From: Paenibacillus sp. VTT E-133291
GTDB taxonomy: Bacteria; Bacillota; Bacilli; Paenibacillales; Paenibacillaceae
NCBI RefSeq assembly: GCF_002264395.1
Contig: NZ_NFVA01000032.1
Span: 1-64,000 of the forward strand
Direction: 5' to 3'
DNA: 64,000 nt
The notes under the pieces are model-generated. The model had not been told where the DNA came from. It saw only the letters and a list, made by a program, of their open reading frames with translations, and did no database searches. This document shows positions 44,434 to 53,578 of this stretch, piece after piece. Each line of letters starts with the position of its first letter. Positions within the stretch are counted from its first letter, which is position 1. The position numbers and the translations under genes are program-made.

Positions 44434-45225
44434 ATGGATACGTTAGTATTTTTGGGTACTGGGGATGCCATGGGTGTTCCACGGATATATTGCAGCTGCG
44501 AGACCTGCACAGAAGCAAGGGAGCATGGGAGCAATACAAGGCTGCGTTCCTCTGTACTTATAGATAATGGCAGTGACTTTCTAGTGATTGATTGCGGGCC
44601 AGACTGGCGACGTCAGATGGAGGCGCAGGGAGTACGGTATATGCGAAGACTGCTGGTGACACATGCTCACTTTGATCATATTGGCGGGCTACCGGAATGG
44701 GCAGATGCTTGTCGATGGACTGGCATTAAGGGTGAACTGTATACTCCAGCAGAAGTTATTCCTATTATCGAACGGCAATACCCTTGGCTGCGAAATCACA
44801 TCGAGATGATTCCCTGTGATGAAGGAATAGAACTGGACGGCTGGAAGATAGATACCTGGAAAGTAAACCATGGTAAGAATGGTTATTCGTATGCCTTTCG
44901 GCTAGAGAAGGATGATTATACATGGGTGTATTGTCCTGATTCCATTTCTTTAGGGGCTGAGGAGACACGCCTGATGCATGGTGCCGACTTGCTGGTTCTA
45001 GGTACAAGCTTCTATTACGAAGCGGCGGAGCTATCCACTCGCTCTGTGTACGACATGACCGAGGCAGCGGAGCTGCTGCAAATCGTGAAGCCTAAAAAGG
45101 CAGTTTACACCCATATGTCGCATGATGTAGATATGAGAGAAGCATATATTTTACCGGAGAACGTTACTCTAGCCCAGACAGGTATGAGAATTCCAATAAA
45201 CAAAAGCCCATTCTCTTCACTTTAG
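44434..45225 (+). CDS. PhnP-like MBL-fold metallohydrolase
   Basis: A 263-residue metallo-beta-lactamase-fold hydrolase. The metal motif THAHFDHIGG is near residue 75, a downstream His lies in VNHGKNGYSYAFR, and YTHMSHDVD near the C terminus gives further ligands. An N-terminal Cys cluster (CSCETC) beside GDAMGVPRI is the extra zinc site of PhnP-type phosphodiesterases. PhnP cleaves cyclic ribose phosphates in phosphonate breakdown, but no phn gene is nearby, so the substrate is open. AAGGAGAG precedes the ATG. Its 3' end forms one arm of the terminator of the converging exporter gene. Confidence 0.85.
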   Translation: MDTLVFLGTGDAMGVPRIYCSCETCTEAREHGSNTRLRSSVLIDNGSDFLVIDCGPDWRRQMEAQGVRYMRRLLVTHAHFDHIGGLPEWADACRWTGIKGELYTPAEVIPIIERQYPWLRNHIEMIPCDEGIELDGWKIDTWKVNHGKNGYSYAFRLEKDDYTWVYCPDSISLGAEETRLMHGADLLVLGTSFYYEAAELSTRSVYDMTEAAELLQIVKPKKAVYTHMSHDVDMREAYILPENVTLAQTGMRIPINKSPFSSL

Positions 45226-45237
45226 AAGAGAATGGGC
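45206..45237 (-). terminator. Terminator of the MFS gene
   Basis: GCCCATTCTCTTC pairs with GAAGAGAATGGGC. On the minus strand the stem is followed by TTTT-G-TTT. The left arm lies inside the last codons of the MBL gene. Confidence 0.8.
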
Positions 45238-45254
45238 AAGTAGAAATAAACGGA

Positions 45255-46466
45255 TTAAACAGTTAATTGTTCTGGTTCATTTAAAGGGTGACGTCCGCTT
45301 ACTGCAAGCATGATTAAGGAAATACTGATGAGTATAAAACAGAGTACAAATGAATACCGGTAACCAACAATACTGGCTAATCCCCCGCCAACAAGACTAC
45401 CAATCAGTCTGCCAATTGTGGATGAATTAGAGTAAAGCGTGGATGCATACCCAGGCATGGTTGGCAGCAGATCCTGGATGTAGCTAATGCCAATCGCTGA
45501 AATAACAGCTACGAAAACGGCGAGTAGAACTTGGGCTGCAAGCATCTGCCACATCGATCCTGAGAAAATGACAACGAGATAATATGCTCCTCCTAAAATG
45601 GCCCCGCACATCATCAAGGCTCGGTTACTGTACTTCGCACTGAGTAGACCGAGCATAATCATAAATGGAATTTCCAGCGCAGCACATATACTGCTGACTA
45701 GACCGACATCGCTTGTCGTTCCCCCCAGATTGTTTGTAATAAAGAGAGCAGTATTGATGCTGCTCGTCCAGTGAGCTACATACATGAGTATCAGAATCAG
45801 AAAAGGCAACAGAATATTGCGGTTCTGACTGAGCCGGAAACTTTTCACTTTTACTTCAGCCTTGTTGCTGCTCAGCGCTGTATTTGATTTGAGAAATAAG
45901 AAAACGAGTAAGGCAACAAGTAGGAATACTCCGATCGTACCCGTGAAAATCCCCTTAAACCCAACAGCAGCGATTAGCAGGGTGCCGATTAAAGGACCTG
46001 TAATAAAGCCGAGAGAGAAAGCAGAACGCAAGGTAGAATTAGCAAACGCAGTATCTGTAAAATTGCTCTTATTCACTGCTTCTCTAGCAATGGCGAACAA
46101 TTGAGGCATCCCTGGTGCACCGAGGGCGGTGAACACAATCATGTAGATGAACAAGATCGTGAAATCCTGAATGAGCAAGTACCCGCTATAAGCCAGCGCA
46201 TTACAGAGCGTGGCAACAAGGTAAATGTGCTTTCGATTCAAACCAAGGTCCGAGCGTCTCCCGATTAGCGTACTGATCCATATTCCGGCAATTAACGTGG
46301 TGGCTAGAAAAATACCAAACAATCCGACAGATACGCCAAGCTGTTTTGTGAAATAAATGGATAAGAAGGGTGCGCTGAGTGAAATCCCCATTCCCTGCAG
46401 TAACATACATAAAAAGAGTAAGGCGTAAGAGGGAATTGAAAATAGTGCAGTAAGTCTTTTGATCAT
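45255..46466 (-). CDS. MFS exporter, sugar-efflux-type
   Basis: A 403-residue major facilitator with about 12 helices. Blocks near the N terminus (GISLSAPFLSIYFTKQLG and the loop IGRRSDLGLNRK, the RxGRR-type A motif) and the overall length resemble SetA/SotA-type sugar efflux transporters. Substrate is not predictable from sequence alone. AGGAG lies upstream of the ATG at 46466. It is divergent from the GNAT remnant and ABC exporter. Confidence 0.82.
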   Translation of the reverse strand: MIKRLTALFSIPSYALLFLCMLLQGMGISLSAPFLSIYFTKQLGVSVGLFGIFLATTLIAGIWISTLIGRRSDLGLNRKHIYLVATLCNALAYSGYLLIQDFTILFIYMIVFTALGAPGMPQLFAIAREAVNKSNFTDTAFANSTLRSAFSLGFITGPLIGTLLIAAVGFKGIFTGTIGVFLLVALLVFLFLKSNTALSSNKAEVKVKSFRLSQNRNILLPFLILILMYVAHWTSSINTALFITNNLGGTTSDVGLVSSICAALEIPFMIMLGLLSAKYSNRALMMCGAILGGAYYLVVIFSGSMWQMLAAQVLLAVFVAVISAIGISYIQDLLPTMPGYASTLYSNSSTIGRLIGSLVGGGLASIVGYRYSFVLCFILISISLIMLAVSGRHPLNEPEQLTV

Positions 46467-46766
46467 GTTGTGAAGTTACTCCTCTATTTTTGTTAAGATA
46501 ATCAAACTGGTTCTAGTATACATGAAAAAGACAGCAACAATATATATGCGATTTGACTAGAAACCTCTACGATATGGCTTCAGCTGTGATTTTTCTATGA
46601 TATAACGGGGACATCATTCGGGCAAATCCAGCCTGTGGATATCCCTTTTGTGATTTCTATTTCATTCTGTATTCAGAAATAGGTATATGCTTTATAATCA
46701 GAAAAGATAACAGTCTTATATTTACAAATATAGAATAATTAACAACGATAGGAAGGGAAATACCTG
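46467..46766. other. Divergent intergenic region
   Basis: Three hundred AT-rich bases between the MFS gene and the GNAT remnant. A TATAAT at 46692-46697 could be the -10 of the rightward unit, though its -35 is poor. No repeat or gene was seen. Confidence 0.5.
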
Positions 46767-46952
46767 ATGAATAATCCTGTTGATCCGATTCTGATTGAAT
46801 TTTCAGAGAGCTTTGAACCCGAGCGTCTGCTTATTCGCGCCCCTTTGTGGGGGGATGGAGCCAGTATGAATGTGGCTATAGCTGAAAAGGCCAGACTGGA
46901 TTTTTTAAAGTGTAATCAGTTATATATGCGGATTTTGGGAGAGGGTTGGTAG
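46767..46952 (+). pseudogene. Remnant of a RimJ/RimL-type GNAT acetyltransferase
   Basis: A 61-codon frame. Residues 14-39 (ESFEPERLLIRAPLWGDGAS and on to NVAIAE) are the N-terminal signature of RimJ/RimL-type acetyltransferases of about 180 residues. After that the sequence jumps to KARLDFLKCNQLYMRIL, which looks like a block normally some 40 residues further on, and then stops. The acetyl-CoA loop is missing. I read it as an internal deletion plus loss of the C-terminal half. Its ribosome site (GGAAGGGA) is intact, and it ends one base before the start of the ABC exporter, so it may survive as a leader ORF coupled to that gene. Confidence 0.65.
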
Positions 46953-46953
46953 T

Positions 46954-48753
46954 TTGAAGCAGAAAGGTGTTTTCTCAAGATTAAGTACATACATGTTAAG
47001 GCACAAGCTCTTATATACGGTTTTATTATTTACGACTTTATTTGGTATTGTTCTGGATTTAACGATTGCTTGGCTGCTATCAGTAATTACGGATGCGGCG
47101 GTTAGACTTGATGTGAAAGCTTTTAAGGGTCTGGTTATATTCGGATTAATCTACTTATTAGTGAGTGCAATCAACGGTTACATCGATCGATATCTCAAAA
47201 ATAAAATTTCAGCTAAGATCAGAAATGAACTGCGGCTAGATATGATGCGACATGCTTTAGCTCTTCCTCAGTCTTATTTTGACCGTAATCACTCCGGAGA
47301 TTTGTTGTCCCGCTTTACTAATGATAATCAATCTGTGGGTAATGCTACCGGCGAGGTAATGATTGATTTAATCCGTAACCCTTTGCTTGCTCTCGCGGCT
47401 TTTGGTTATTTGCTCTATATTAACTGGCTACTGGCATTGATCTGTTTTGCAATGGGGCCTTTGATGTTCCTTACGGGAAAAATTTTTGGTTCAGCGATGC
47501 GTGAGAACAGTGTGAAGATTCAGACTAATATGAGCAAGATTACTTCCTTTTTGCATGACATTCTAGGCAGTAGTATGGTGTTTAAATCCTTTAACATTGA
47601 ACGCAGACTAATGAAGCAATATCAGGAACATAGTGAGAATATCACTTCCGAAGAATTAAAACGGGGAAGAATTGAAGGAGCTACTGGCTCATTCTCCTCT
47701 TTTCTGGGAAACTTTACGTTTCTTCTGGCGCTGGTCGTGGCTGGTTATTTTGTGGCAAAAGGATCCCTTGAGGTCGGTGCGATGATTGCTTTCATCCAGC
47801 TCATGAATTATTTAGTGATGCCGTTCTCGGCATTGCCAGGACTGATCAATTCGATGCAGCAATCACTTGGGGCGGCGGGACGGATCTTTGAAGTGTTGGA
47901 TAGCCCTGTAGAAGTGGAGGCTTTACCCGAAGCAGCTACGAAGCAGCCTGAATTTGAGCGTATGGTCATGTCCTCGGTATCCTTCTCTTATCCGGGAGCG
48001 GAGAGACGTAGTTTGTACAAAATCAGCTTAGAGCTTCAAAAAGGGGCTCAAATGGCAATTGTGGGACCGAGCGGTGGAGGGAAATCTACGCTTTTTAAGG
48101 TACTCCTTGGGTTGTATGAATCTGATGAGGGTGATGTATTTATAAATAATGAGAAGACAAGCGAGATGAGTTTAGCTAAACTTAGGAGCCACTTCTCTTA
48201 TGTGCCGCAAGAGTCAGGGCTTTATACAGGAAGTATCCGTGATAATATCCGAAATGGAAATCCAGATGCAGATGAGCATGAAATTCTGGAAGCTTTGCGG
48301 CAAGCGAACGCTTATGATTTTGTAATGGAGTTACCGGAGGGTCTCGATACAGATATTGGTGAGGAAGGCTCGCGCCTGTCCGGTGGACAACGCCAGCGAC
48401 TATCGATTGCGAGAGCGATTCTTAGGAACTCTCCAATTTTGTTGCTGGATGAAGCTACTGCTGCGCTTGATAATGAATCGGAGAAGCTGGTGCAGCAAGC
48501 GATTCGTAAATTAATAGGAGACAAAACCACACTCGTTATCGCTCACCGTCTATCAACGATTCAGAACGCTGATGTCATTCTAGTGATGGAGAACAGTGAA
48601 ATTGTAGAGAGTGGTACCCACCAGGAGCTACTTGCGGCAGAAGGAAGATATCATGATTTGTACTATTCTCAGCTGGAAGAGGAAGAGGCTGGGGAGGGTG
48701 AGCAAGAGTCATTGGAGTTTGCATCTACAGGAGTACCGAGCTTGCTGAAATAA
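46954..48753 (+). CDS. ABC exporter, BmrA-like half transporter
   Basis: A 599-residue fusion of a six-helix membrane domain (about residues 15-315) and an ATPase. Walker A GPSGGGKST (near 370), signature LSGGQRQRLSIARAI and Walker B ILLLDEATAALD are complete. It probably works as a homodimer and exports drugs or lipids, as BmrA does. The start is TTG at 46954 with GGGAGAGGG upstream and a stop of the GNAT remnant in between. It ends at a terminator. Confidence 0.9.
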   Translation: MKQKGVFSRLSTYMLRHKLLYTVLLFTTLFGIVLDLTIAWLLSVITDAAVRLDVKAFKGLVIFGLIYLLVSAINGYIDRYLKNKISAKIRNELRLDMMRHALALPQSYFDRNHSGDLLSRFTNDNQSVGNATGEVMIDLIRNPLLALAAFGYLLYINWLLALICFAMGPLMFLTGKIFGSAMRENSVKIQTNMSKITSFLHDILGSSMVFKSFNIERRLMKQYQEHSENITSEELKRGRIEGATGSFSSFLGNFTFLLALVVAGYFVAKGSLEVGAMIAFIQLMNYLVMPFSALPGLINSMQQSLGAAGRIFEVLDSPVEVEALPEAATKQPEFERMVMSSVSFSYPGAERRSLYKISLELQKGAQMAIVGPSGGGKSTLFKVLLGLYESDEGDVFINNEKTSEMSLAKLRSHFSYVPQESGLYTGSIRDNIRNGNPDADEHEILEALRQANAYDFVMELPEGLDTDIGEEGSRLSGGQRQRLSIARAILRNSPILLLDEATAALDNESEKLVQQAIRKLIGDKTTLVIAHRLSTIQNADVILVMENSEIVESGTHQELLAAEGRYHDLYYSQLEEEEAGEGEQESLEFASTGVPSLLK

Positions 48754-48801
48754 CAAAAGGGTGTTGCACGTCATAAAATATGGCGTAGCAACACCCTTTT
48801 G
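48754..48801 (+). terminator. Intrinsic terminator of the ABC exporter
   Basis: A 14-bp stem CAAAAGGGTGTTGC/GCAACACCCTTTTG (48754-48767 with 48788-48801) follows the stop directly. The stem ends in T4. Confidence 0.8.
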
Positions 48802-48816
48802 CTTAAGAAAGTGAAT

Positions 48817-48951
48817 TTATATAGATTGAACATTAACTCTATATAAGTTGAACTTTAAAATATTCTAAAAAGGGAAAAGTGAAGGAGGGGAAATCTGGTG
48901 ACAACAGTGGCCGGAAGTCCAAACATTCCCCGCAGTCTCGCACTTACCTGA
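48817..48951 (+). other. AT palindrome and 17-codon mini-ORF
   Basis: TTATATAGA (48817-48825) and TCTATATAA (48838-48846) form a perfect inverted repeat that could be an operator. It is followed by AAGGAGGGG (48882-48890), a well-spaced GTG at 48898 and 17 codons ending at TGA 48951. The peptide MTTVAGSPNIPRSLALT has no match that I know. No plus-strand gene follows, so it may be a remnant. Low confidence. Confidence 0.3.
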
Positions 48952-49001
48952 ATAGAAAAATCTTAAGTTTAACGTATATAAAACTATTAAGTTCAGCCGA
49001 T

Positions 49002-49805
49002 TTAATTCACTTTATTGAGTATGAATTTATCAATCGCGTATTTTACGCCATCTTCATTGTTGCTTAGGGTTATGAAATCAGCAATTTCTTTCAGCGCAGG
49101 AATAGCGTTCGCCATAGCAACGCCAAGACCAGCAGCCTCAAGCATCTCATGGTCGTTCCAAGAGTCACCCATAGCCATAGTCTCGGAGAGATCACAACCA
49201 AAATGATTGGCTAGGAATTCAAGCGCAATTCCCTTGGTTCCTTCATGATGCATGATTTCTAGGAATTGTGGTTTGGATTTGGTAATATGCACGGAATCGC
49301 CGAGCAATTCACGTAGAATTGGAGCCAGCTCATCCAAAAATGCAGGATCGTCGATAATCAGCATTTTTGGTGTTTTTTGTGGGACAAGTTTTTCCCAATC
49401 TGGTTCAATATAATATGGCGTTTTGTTCAGGTCTGTATAATCTTTGATCTTCTGGTTGTCTTCACGGGCATACAGCTTGTCGTCAATGTAAGTTTGCAAA
49501 TGCAGATTATGCTCCACGCAGTAAGTGAACAGCTTGTGTACCGCATCTTGTGGCACGTAACGCTCATATAGTACCTTTTCATCGAGCAAGTTCTTAACGA
49601 GTGCGCCTTGGTAAGTGATGATTGGCACGTTAAGTCCAGTTTGACGTGCAATGGCTTGCGCAGAAGCATAAGCTCGGCCTGTAGCAAGGGTTACAACAAC
49701 GCCAGCGGCTACAGCCTCTTCAAGCGCAGTCTGTGTAGCGGGTGTTACTTCCTTGTCATCGTTAATTAGAGTGTCATCAATATCAATCGCGATCAATTTG
49801 TACAT
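49002..49805 (-). CDS. Cof-type HAD-IIB phosphatase
   Basis: A 267-residue HAD phosphatase of the Cof/YidA group. The nucleophile motif is IAIDIDDTL (Asp-8 and Asp-10), motif II is TLATGR, and the C-terminal GDSWNDHEML closes the site. Such enzymes dephosphorylate sugar phosphates or flavin-type substrates with broad range. AAGGAGAGA precedes the ATG. The DMT transporter gene ends 12 bases upstream on the same strand, so they are likely one transcript. Confidence 0.93.
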   Translation of the reverse strand: MYKLIAIDIDDTLINDDKEVTPATQTALEEAVAAGVVVTLATGRAYASAQAIARQTGLNVPIITYQGALVKNLLDEKVLYERYVPQDAVHKLFTYCVEHNLHLQTYIDDKLYAREDNQKIKDYTDLNKTPYYIEPDWEKLVPQKTPKMLIIDDPAFLDELAPILRELLGDSVHITKSKPQFLEIMHHEGTKGIALEFLANHFGCDLSETMAMGDSWNDHEMLEAAGLGVAMANAIPALKEIADFITLSNNEDGVKYAIDKFILNKVN

Positions 49806-49817
49806 TTGTCTCTCTCC

Positions 49818-50765
49818 TTATCTCTTTCTAAATAAATGTAATTTGGAAAAATAATTCTTCTTATGTTGATTCTGACCCGGTTCCGGACTCAGCTCTGCCA
49901 TAAGCATAGCTCCCAGAATACAACCACAACCGAGCAGAGCGGACAACCCAAGCGTTTCGCCGCCAAAGGCTAAGCCTGTCAGAACAGCGAATACAGGTTC
50001 TGTGGCATAAATAATGGCTACCCGGGAAGGCGTAGTGTACTTCTGGCAGGCGGTTTGAATCCAGAAGGCAAAAGCGCTGGTAGGACCAATAGAGATTAAA
50101 AGTGCCCAGAGAACGTCCGGGTCCTTGATAAGCTCTGCGCTGTGGGCAAGCGGTGAAGCTCCTTCAAAGATAAGCGAAGCGACTATGCTGAACAGTCCAA
50201 CGAAGGCGAGCTGCAAGGTTGCCAGCGGCAACGCCGGATAATGAGGTGCATAAACGCCAGTGTATGCGACTTGTAGCGCAAAAGCTATGGCGCAGAGCAG
50301 GATCAAAGCATCGCCTTTATTCAGGGACAAAGCAGAACCGGTGAAGGTCAGCAGATAAAGACCTATTGCGGCAAGCGCCGCGCTGAACCAAGTGTAACGT
50401 GAAATGGCATGCTTTAGTAGCGCCAGAGAGAGAAACGGAACCAATACGACCGACAGACCGGTAATAAACCCGGTATTGGAGGTGGTTGTATATAGAAGTC
50501 CCATGGTCTGGAAGCCATAGCCCATAAACAAAAAAAGGCCTAGCAGCAGAGAATCGCGTACCATGCGGAAACTTAGCTGTTTCCACTCCTTGCGGTAAAA
50601 AATAAAAGTGATTAGAGCCAGCAACAGGGCAGCACCTGTAAAGCGGATGCTGTTAAACGCGAGTGGAGGGAGCACTTTGACAGCATTTTGAACAATCAGA
50701 AAGGTGCATCCCCACATCATCGCCACAAGTAGCAGGCTGAAATCGGCCATACGGGAACGCTTCAC
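49818..50765 (-). CDS. EamA-family (DMT) transporter
   Basis: A 315-residue ten-helix transporter of the drug/metabolite superfamily with two EamA repeats, each ending in a conserved acidic or Pro motif (GYGFQTMGLLYTTTSNTGFI and ATEPVFAVLTGLAFGGE). Exporters of this group move amino acids or metabolites; the substrate is unknown. The start is GTG at 50765, with an ATG five codons in as an alternative. It precedes the HAD gene. Confidence 0.9.
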   Translation of the reverse strand: MKRSRMADFSLLLVAMMWGCTFLIVQNAVKVLPPLAFNSIRFTGAALLLALITFIFYRKEWKQLSFRMVRDSLLLGLFLFMGYGFQTMGLLYTTTSNTGFITGLSVVLVPFLSLALLKHAISRYTWFSAALAAIGLYLLTFTGSALSLNKGDALILLCAIAFALQVAYTGVYAPHYPALPLATLQLAFVGLFSIVASLIFEGASPLAHSAELIKDPDVLWALLISIGPTSAFAFWIQTACQKYTTPSRVAIIYATEPVFAVLTGLAFGGETLGLSALLGCGCILGAMLMAELSPEPGQNQHKKNYFSKLHLFRKR

Positions 50766-50994
50766 TTCTTAGGTCATCCTCTCTTCGGCAAATGCCGTCC
50801 TTGTAAGAACGACAAGGTCAAGTTGTCCAAATTGTATCGTATAATCATGGGGAGGACAAGATAGGAATCGCTCAAAGGCTTATATTTAAAGGGATTTAAG
50901 GGATAAGGCTAGACAAAAAAACAGGGTCTTGATATACTTCGATAACCGCACATTTGTTCTTGTTTTTCGCATCTTAGAAAGGAGCGGTTTCACC

Positions 50995-51708
50995 ATGATG
51001 GGCAGATCCCATTTAATAATCAGCACTGGGGTTACCCTATCTGTAATGAGTTTGATGGCACATGAGATTACAATTCCAGTGATTGCGGTCGCAGCATTGA
51101 GCTCTTTGTTGCCTGATATTGACGAACCGAATTCGCTGCTCGTGCGCAAAGCGATTCCAGAGTTTCTATTAAGAGTGCTGCAAATTGCTTTGATAGGCGC
51201 GGCGATCTACCTCTATTTTGCCGGAATCGTGGAACGTCCTTGGAATATTGTGCTTGCACTGCTAGTTGGAAGTGTATCTTTCCTTCCCAGTCGAAAGCTG
51301 CGCCATTTGGTCATGATCTTGATTGCCATAGCACTCTTTGCCTTCGGGGAAGCCTATGATCCATGGAACTACATTGCAGCGTGCGTGCTTGTAGTCTCAT
51401 CGCTTGTTCCTCATCGTGGACTGACACATACCTTGTATGGAGTTGCGGGCTGGAGCGCCTTATTGTATTTTGCCTCAGCGGGTATAAATGATGGTGGCAG
51501 TCTGTGGATAGCTGGCGGTATGTCGTACGCACTTCATCTACTGGCAGACTCCCTTACTCAAAGAGGAATTACACCATTGCCGCCAGTACCCTTTAAGCTG
51601 CGTCTAAAGCTAATGAGTACAGGCACGAAAAAAGGTGGAGCCGTAGAGAACATCTGCATCATGCTGACTCTAGCGTTCGTTGTCTATGTATTTATACTTT
51701 CTCCTTGA
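50995..51708 (+). CDS. YdjM/DUF457-like membrane metal-dependent hydrolase
   Basis: A 237-residue membrane protein with about six helices. The markers of the YdjM/DUF457 family are present: an N-terminal MGRSHLIISTG with His, SLLPDIDEPNS and HRGLTHTLYG, whose His and Asp residues suggest a metal site in the membrane. Enzymatic role is not established. AAAGGAGCGG places the start at ATG 50995. It ends at an imperfect terminator shared with the converging lipoate ligase gene. Confidence 0.88.
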   Translation: MMGRSHLIISTGVTLSVMSLMAHEITIPVIAVAALSSLLPDIDEPNSLLVRKAIPEFLLRVLQIALIGAAIYLYFAGIVERPWNIVLALLVGSVSFLPSRKLRHLVMILIAIALFAFGEAYDPWNYIAACVLVVSSLVPHRGLTHTLYGVAGWSALLYFASAGINDGGSLWIAGGMSYALHLLADSLTQRGITPLPPVPFKLRLKLMSTGTKKGGAVENICIMLTLAFVVYVFILSP

Positions 51709-51726
51709 ACTAAAATGAATATGAAA

Positions 51727-51787
51727 GAGGGGCTTGTCTATTCTTTACGCAAATTGCGCATAGGATAAGCAGGCCCCTTTATTTTTG
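51727..51787. terminator. Terminator between convergent genes
   Basis: GAGGGGCTTGTC and the complementary GCAGGCCCCTTT form a long imperfect stem. T-rich ends lie on the right, and an A run on the left can serve the minus strand. Confidence 0.65.
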
Positions 51788-51792
51788 TATAG

Positions 51793-52794
51793 CTATTCTT
51801 CTAGGAAAACCAGTCCGATAAAGTCCTCCGGCTCAATACGTCCGAAATAATGCTTCAAATCCAGATCAGCTAATGCTTCTCTAACCTCTGCTTCATTATA
51901 ACGTTTGCCCCGAAGTGCATTTTCAACATCTACTACGTCACCAACCCCAAAGAAGTCACCATAGATTTTGATGTCCTTAATGAGGGAATCCTCAATATCC
52001 ATACGAATATCAATAATTCCGGCAGGGAATTTGCGTGTGTGTTTGACATTGCTTTTTGGCGATAGACCGTAGTTCCAATCCCAGTTCTGGTAGTGCTCTT
52101 TGGAGATTTCGTGGATTTTGTCCCAGTCTGCTTCCTGAAGCTTATACTGAGGGACCTCGGATGGCTCCATGCCAAAGATCGAACGCAGGAGACCGGAGCG
52201 GAACTCTTCAATGGTCATGTCTGTACCTAGCAGCTCTTTGATGTTGGCTACGCGACTACGTACGGATTTGGTGCTCTTCGATTTGAACTTCTCTGGATTT
52301 ACTTTTAGCGAGGCTTGTACATTGTCCAAATTGAGATCAAACATCAGTGTGCCATGGCTGAACATGCGTCCACGTGTGGAGAATTGAGCGTTGCCGGAAA
52401 TTTTTTGTTCACCGACTTGAAGATCATTTCGTCCGCTAAGCTCAGCGTTAACACCCATGCTTTGTAAGTAGTCGATCACCGGCTGGGTGAATTTCAGGAA
52501 ATTATGGAAGGATTGGCCGTCGTCCTTAGTAATGAAGCTGAAGTTAAGATTTCCGAGATCGTGATAGACCGCTCCACCGCCAGACAAACGCCGCACAACC
52601 TTAATATCATTCTCTTTAACATATTCCTGATTGATTTCTTCAATCGTATTTTGATGTTTACCGATGATGATAGATGGGCTGTTAATATAAAAAAGCAGGT
52701 AACTCTCGTCCATCGGCAAGTGTTTCAGCGCATATTCCTCAATCGCCAAATTGATGGAAGCGTCAGTAATCCCTGTGTTATCAATAAAAATCAT
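51793..52794 (-). CDS. lplJ: Lipoate-protein ligase
   Basis: A 333-residue ligase that attaches free lipoate to dehydrogenase subunits in two steps via lipoyl-AMP. The conserved RRLSGGGAVYHDLGNLNF, the Lys in GEQKISGNAQ and the C-terminal accessory domain (from about residue 240) make it an LplA/LplJ-type enzyme with both domains. GGAGG eight bases before the ATG at 52794 decides the start; an open frame upstream is not used. Confidence 0.94.
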   Translation of the reverse strand: MIFIDNTGITDASINLAIEEYALKHLPMDESYLLFYINSPSIIIGKHQNTIEEINQEYVKENDIKVVRRLSGGGAVYHDLGNLNFSFITKDDGQSFHNFLKFTQPVIDYLQSMGVNAELSGRNDLQVGEQKISGNAQFSTRGRMFSHGTLMFDLNLDNVQASLKVNPEKFKSKSTKSVRSRVANIKELLGTDMTIEEFRSGLLRSIFGMEPSEVPQYKLQEADWDKIHEISKEHYQNWDWNYGLSPKSNVKHTRKFPAGIIDIRMDIEDSLIKDIKIYGDFFGVGDVVDVENALRGKRYNEAEVREALADLDLKHYFGRIEPEDFIGLVFLEE

Positions 52795-52911
52795 AGTGAA
52801 TTCCTCCGTTGCAGCAAAATTGATTACAGTTCTCATTTTAAACCAAAAGCAGTTTTTTAACAAAAGAGATCACTTCGTGTTTCGGTGAGTATAATTACAT
52901 CAACAAATCTT

Positions 52912-52940
52912 TTGCATTTCTCCAGCCCATGCGGTACTAT
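52912..52940 (+). promoter_or_regulatory. Promoter of the TetR-map unit
   Basis: TTGCAT (52912-52917), 17 bases and TACTAT (52935-52940). A second TTGACA at 52948 without a -10 at correct distance follows and may be part of an operator for the TetR protein. Confidence 0.5.
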
Positions 52941-52986
52941 TTTTATATTGACAAATTTGCAGGTCTAAATAAGGAGGTTACACGCT

Positions 52987-53571
52987 ATGTGCCCCCGTAC
53001 CAAAGAACAAAATGAGCTCATACGCATACAGCGTAGAGAACAGATCCTGGACGTCGCCGCACGCTCCTACTTTCGCACGGGCGGCAGCTTTGATATTCGC
53101 GACGTCGCCCGCGAAGCCGGACTTGGGTACGGCACAGTATACCATTATTACCCCAACAAGCTTTTATTAATAGAAGATGTGTTAGAAAGCGGCTTTGAGC
53201 GATGTGAGCAAGTTATCGCAAAATGGGCGAACATCAGCGGTAGCCCACCGGATGATTGGCCGCTGTTGATGTATTGTAAAGCGCTGCTCCAGCTGTGGCA
53301 GTCGGACGCCCGCGCATATCTCGTCTACAAAATGGCGGCGGAACATTATGTAGGCTTGCCTGAAAGGGATCGACACCACGCCAAAAGAAAATTTATGGAA
53401 CGCCTGTACGTTCCACTCCAATCGATCGCCCAGTGCGAAGACGACAGCGTCGACCATATGCTTGCCGTGCTGGTCGGTTGCTGTGGGCTGCACTACTATG
53501 CGGGCAATTCCGATCTGAACGTTGATCGAGTCGCCCGGCTCGCTATTCAAGCTATTACGAAGGGGTCCTGA
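52987..53571 (+). CDS. TetR-family regulator of the map unit
   Basis: A 194-residue regulator with a typical helix-turn-helix (FDIRDVAREAGLGYGTVYHYYPNKLLLIEDV, residues about 35-65). Codons are clearly richer in G and C than in the flanking genes. AAGGAGG precedes the ATG. The methionine aminopeptidase gene begins eight bases downstream, so the two are one transcript and the regulator most likely controls itself and map. Confidence 0.9.
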   Translation: MCPRTKEQNELIRIQRREQILDVAARSYFRTGGSFDIRDVAREAGLGYGTVYHYYPNKLLLIEDVLESGFERCEQVIAKWANISGSPPDDWPLLMYCKALLQLWQSDARAYLVYKMAAEHYVGLPERDRHHAKRKFMERLYVPLQSIAQCEDDSVDHMLAVLVGCCGLHYYAGNSDLNVDRVARLAIQAITKGS

Positions 53572-53578
53572 TACGAAC

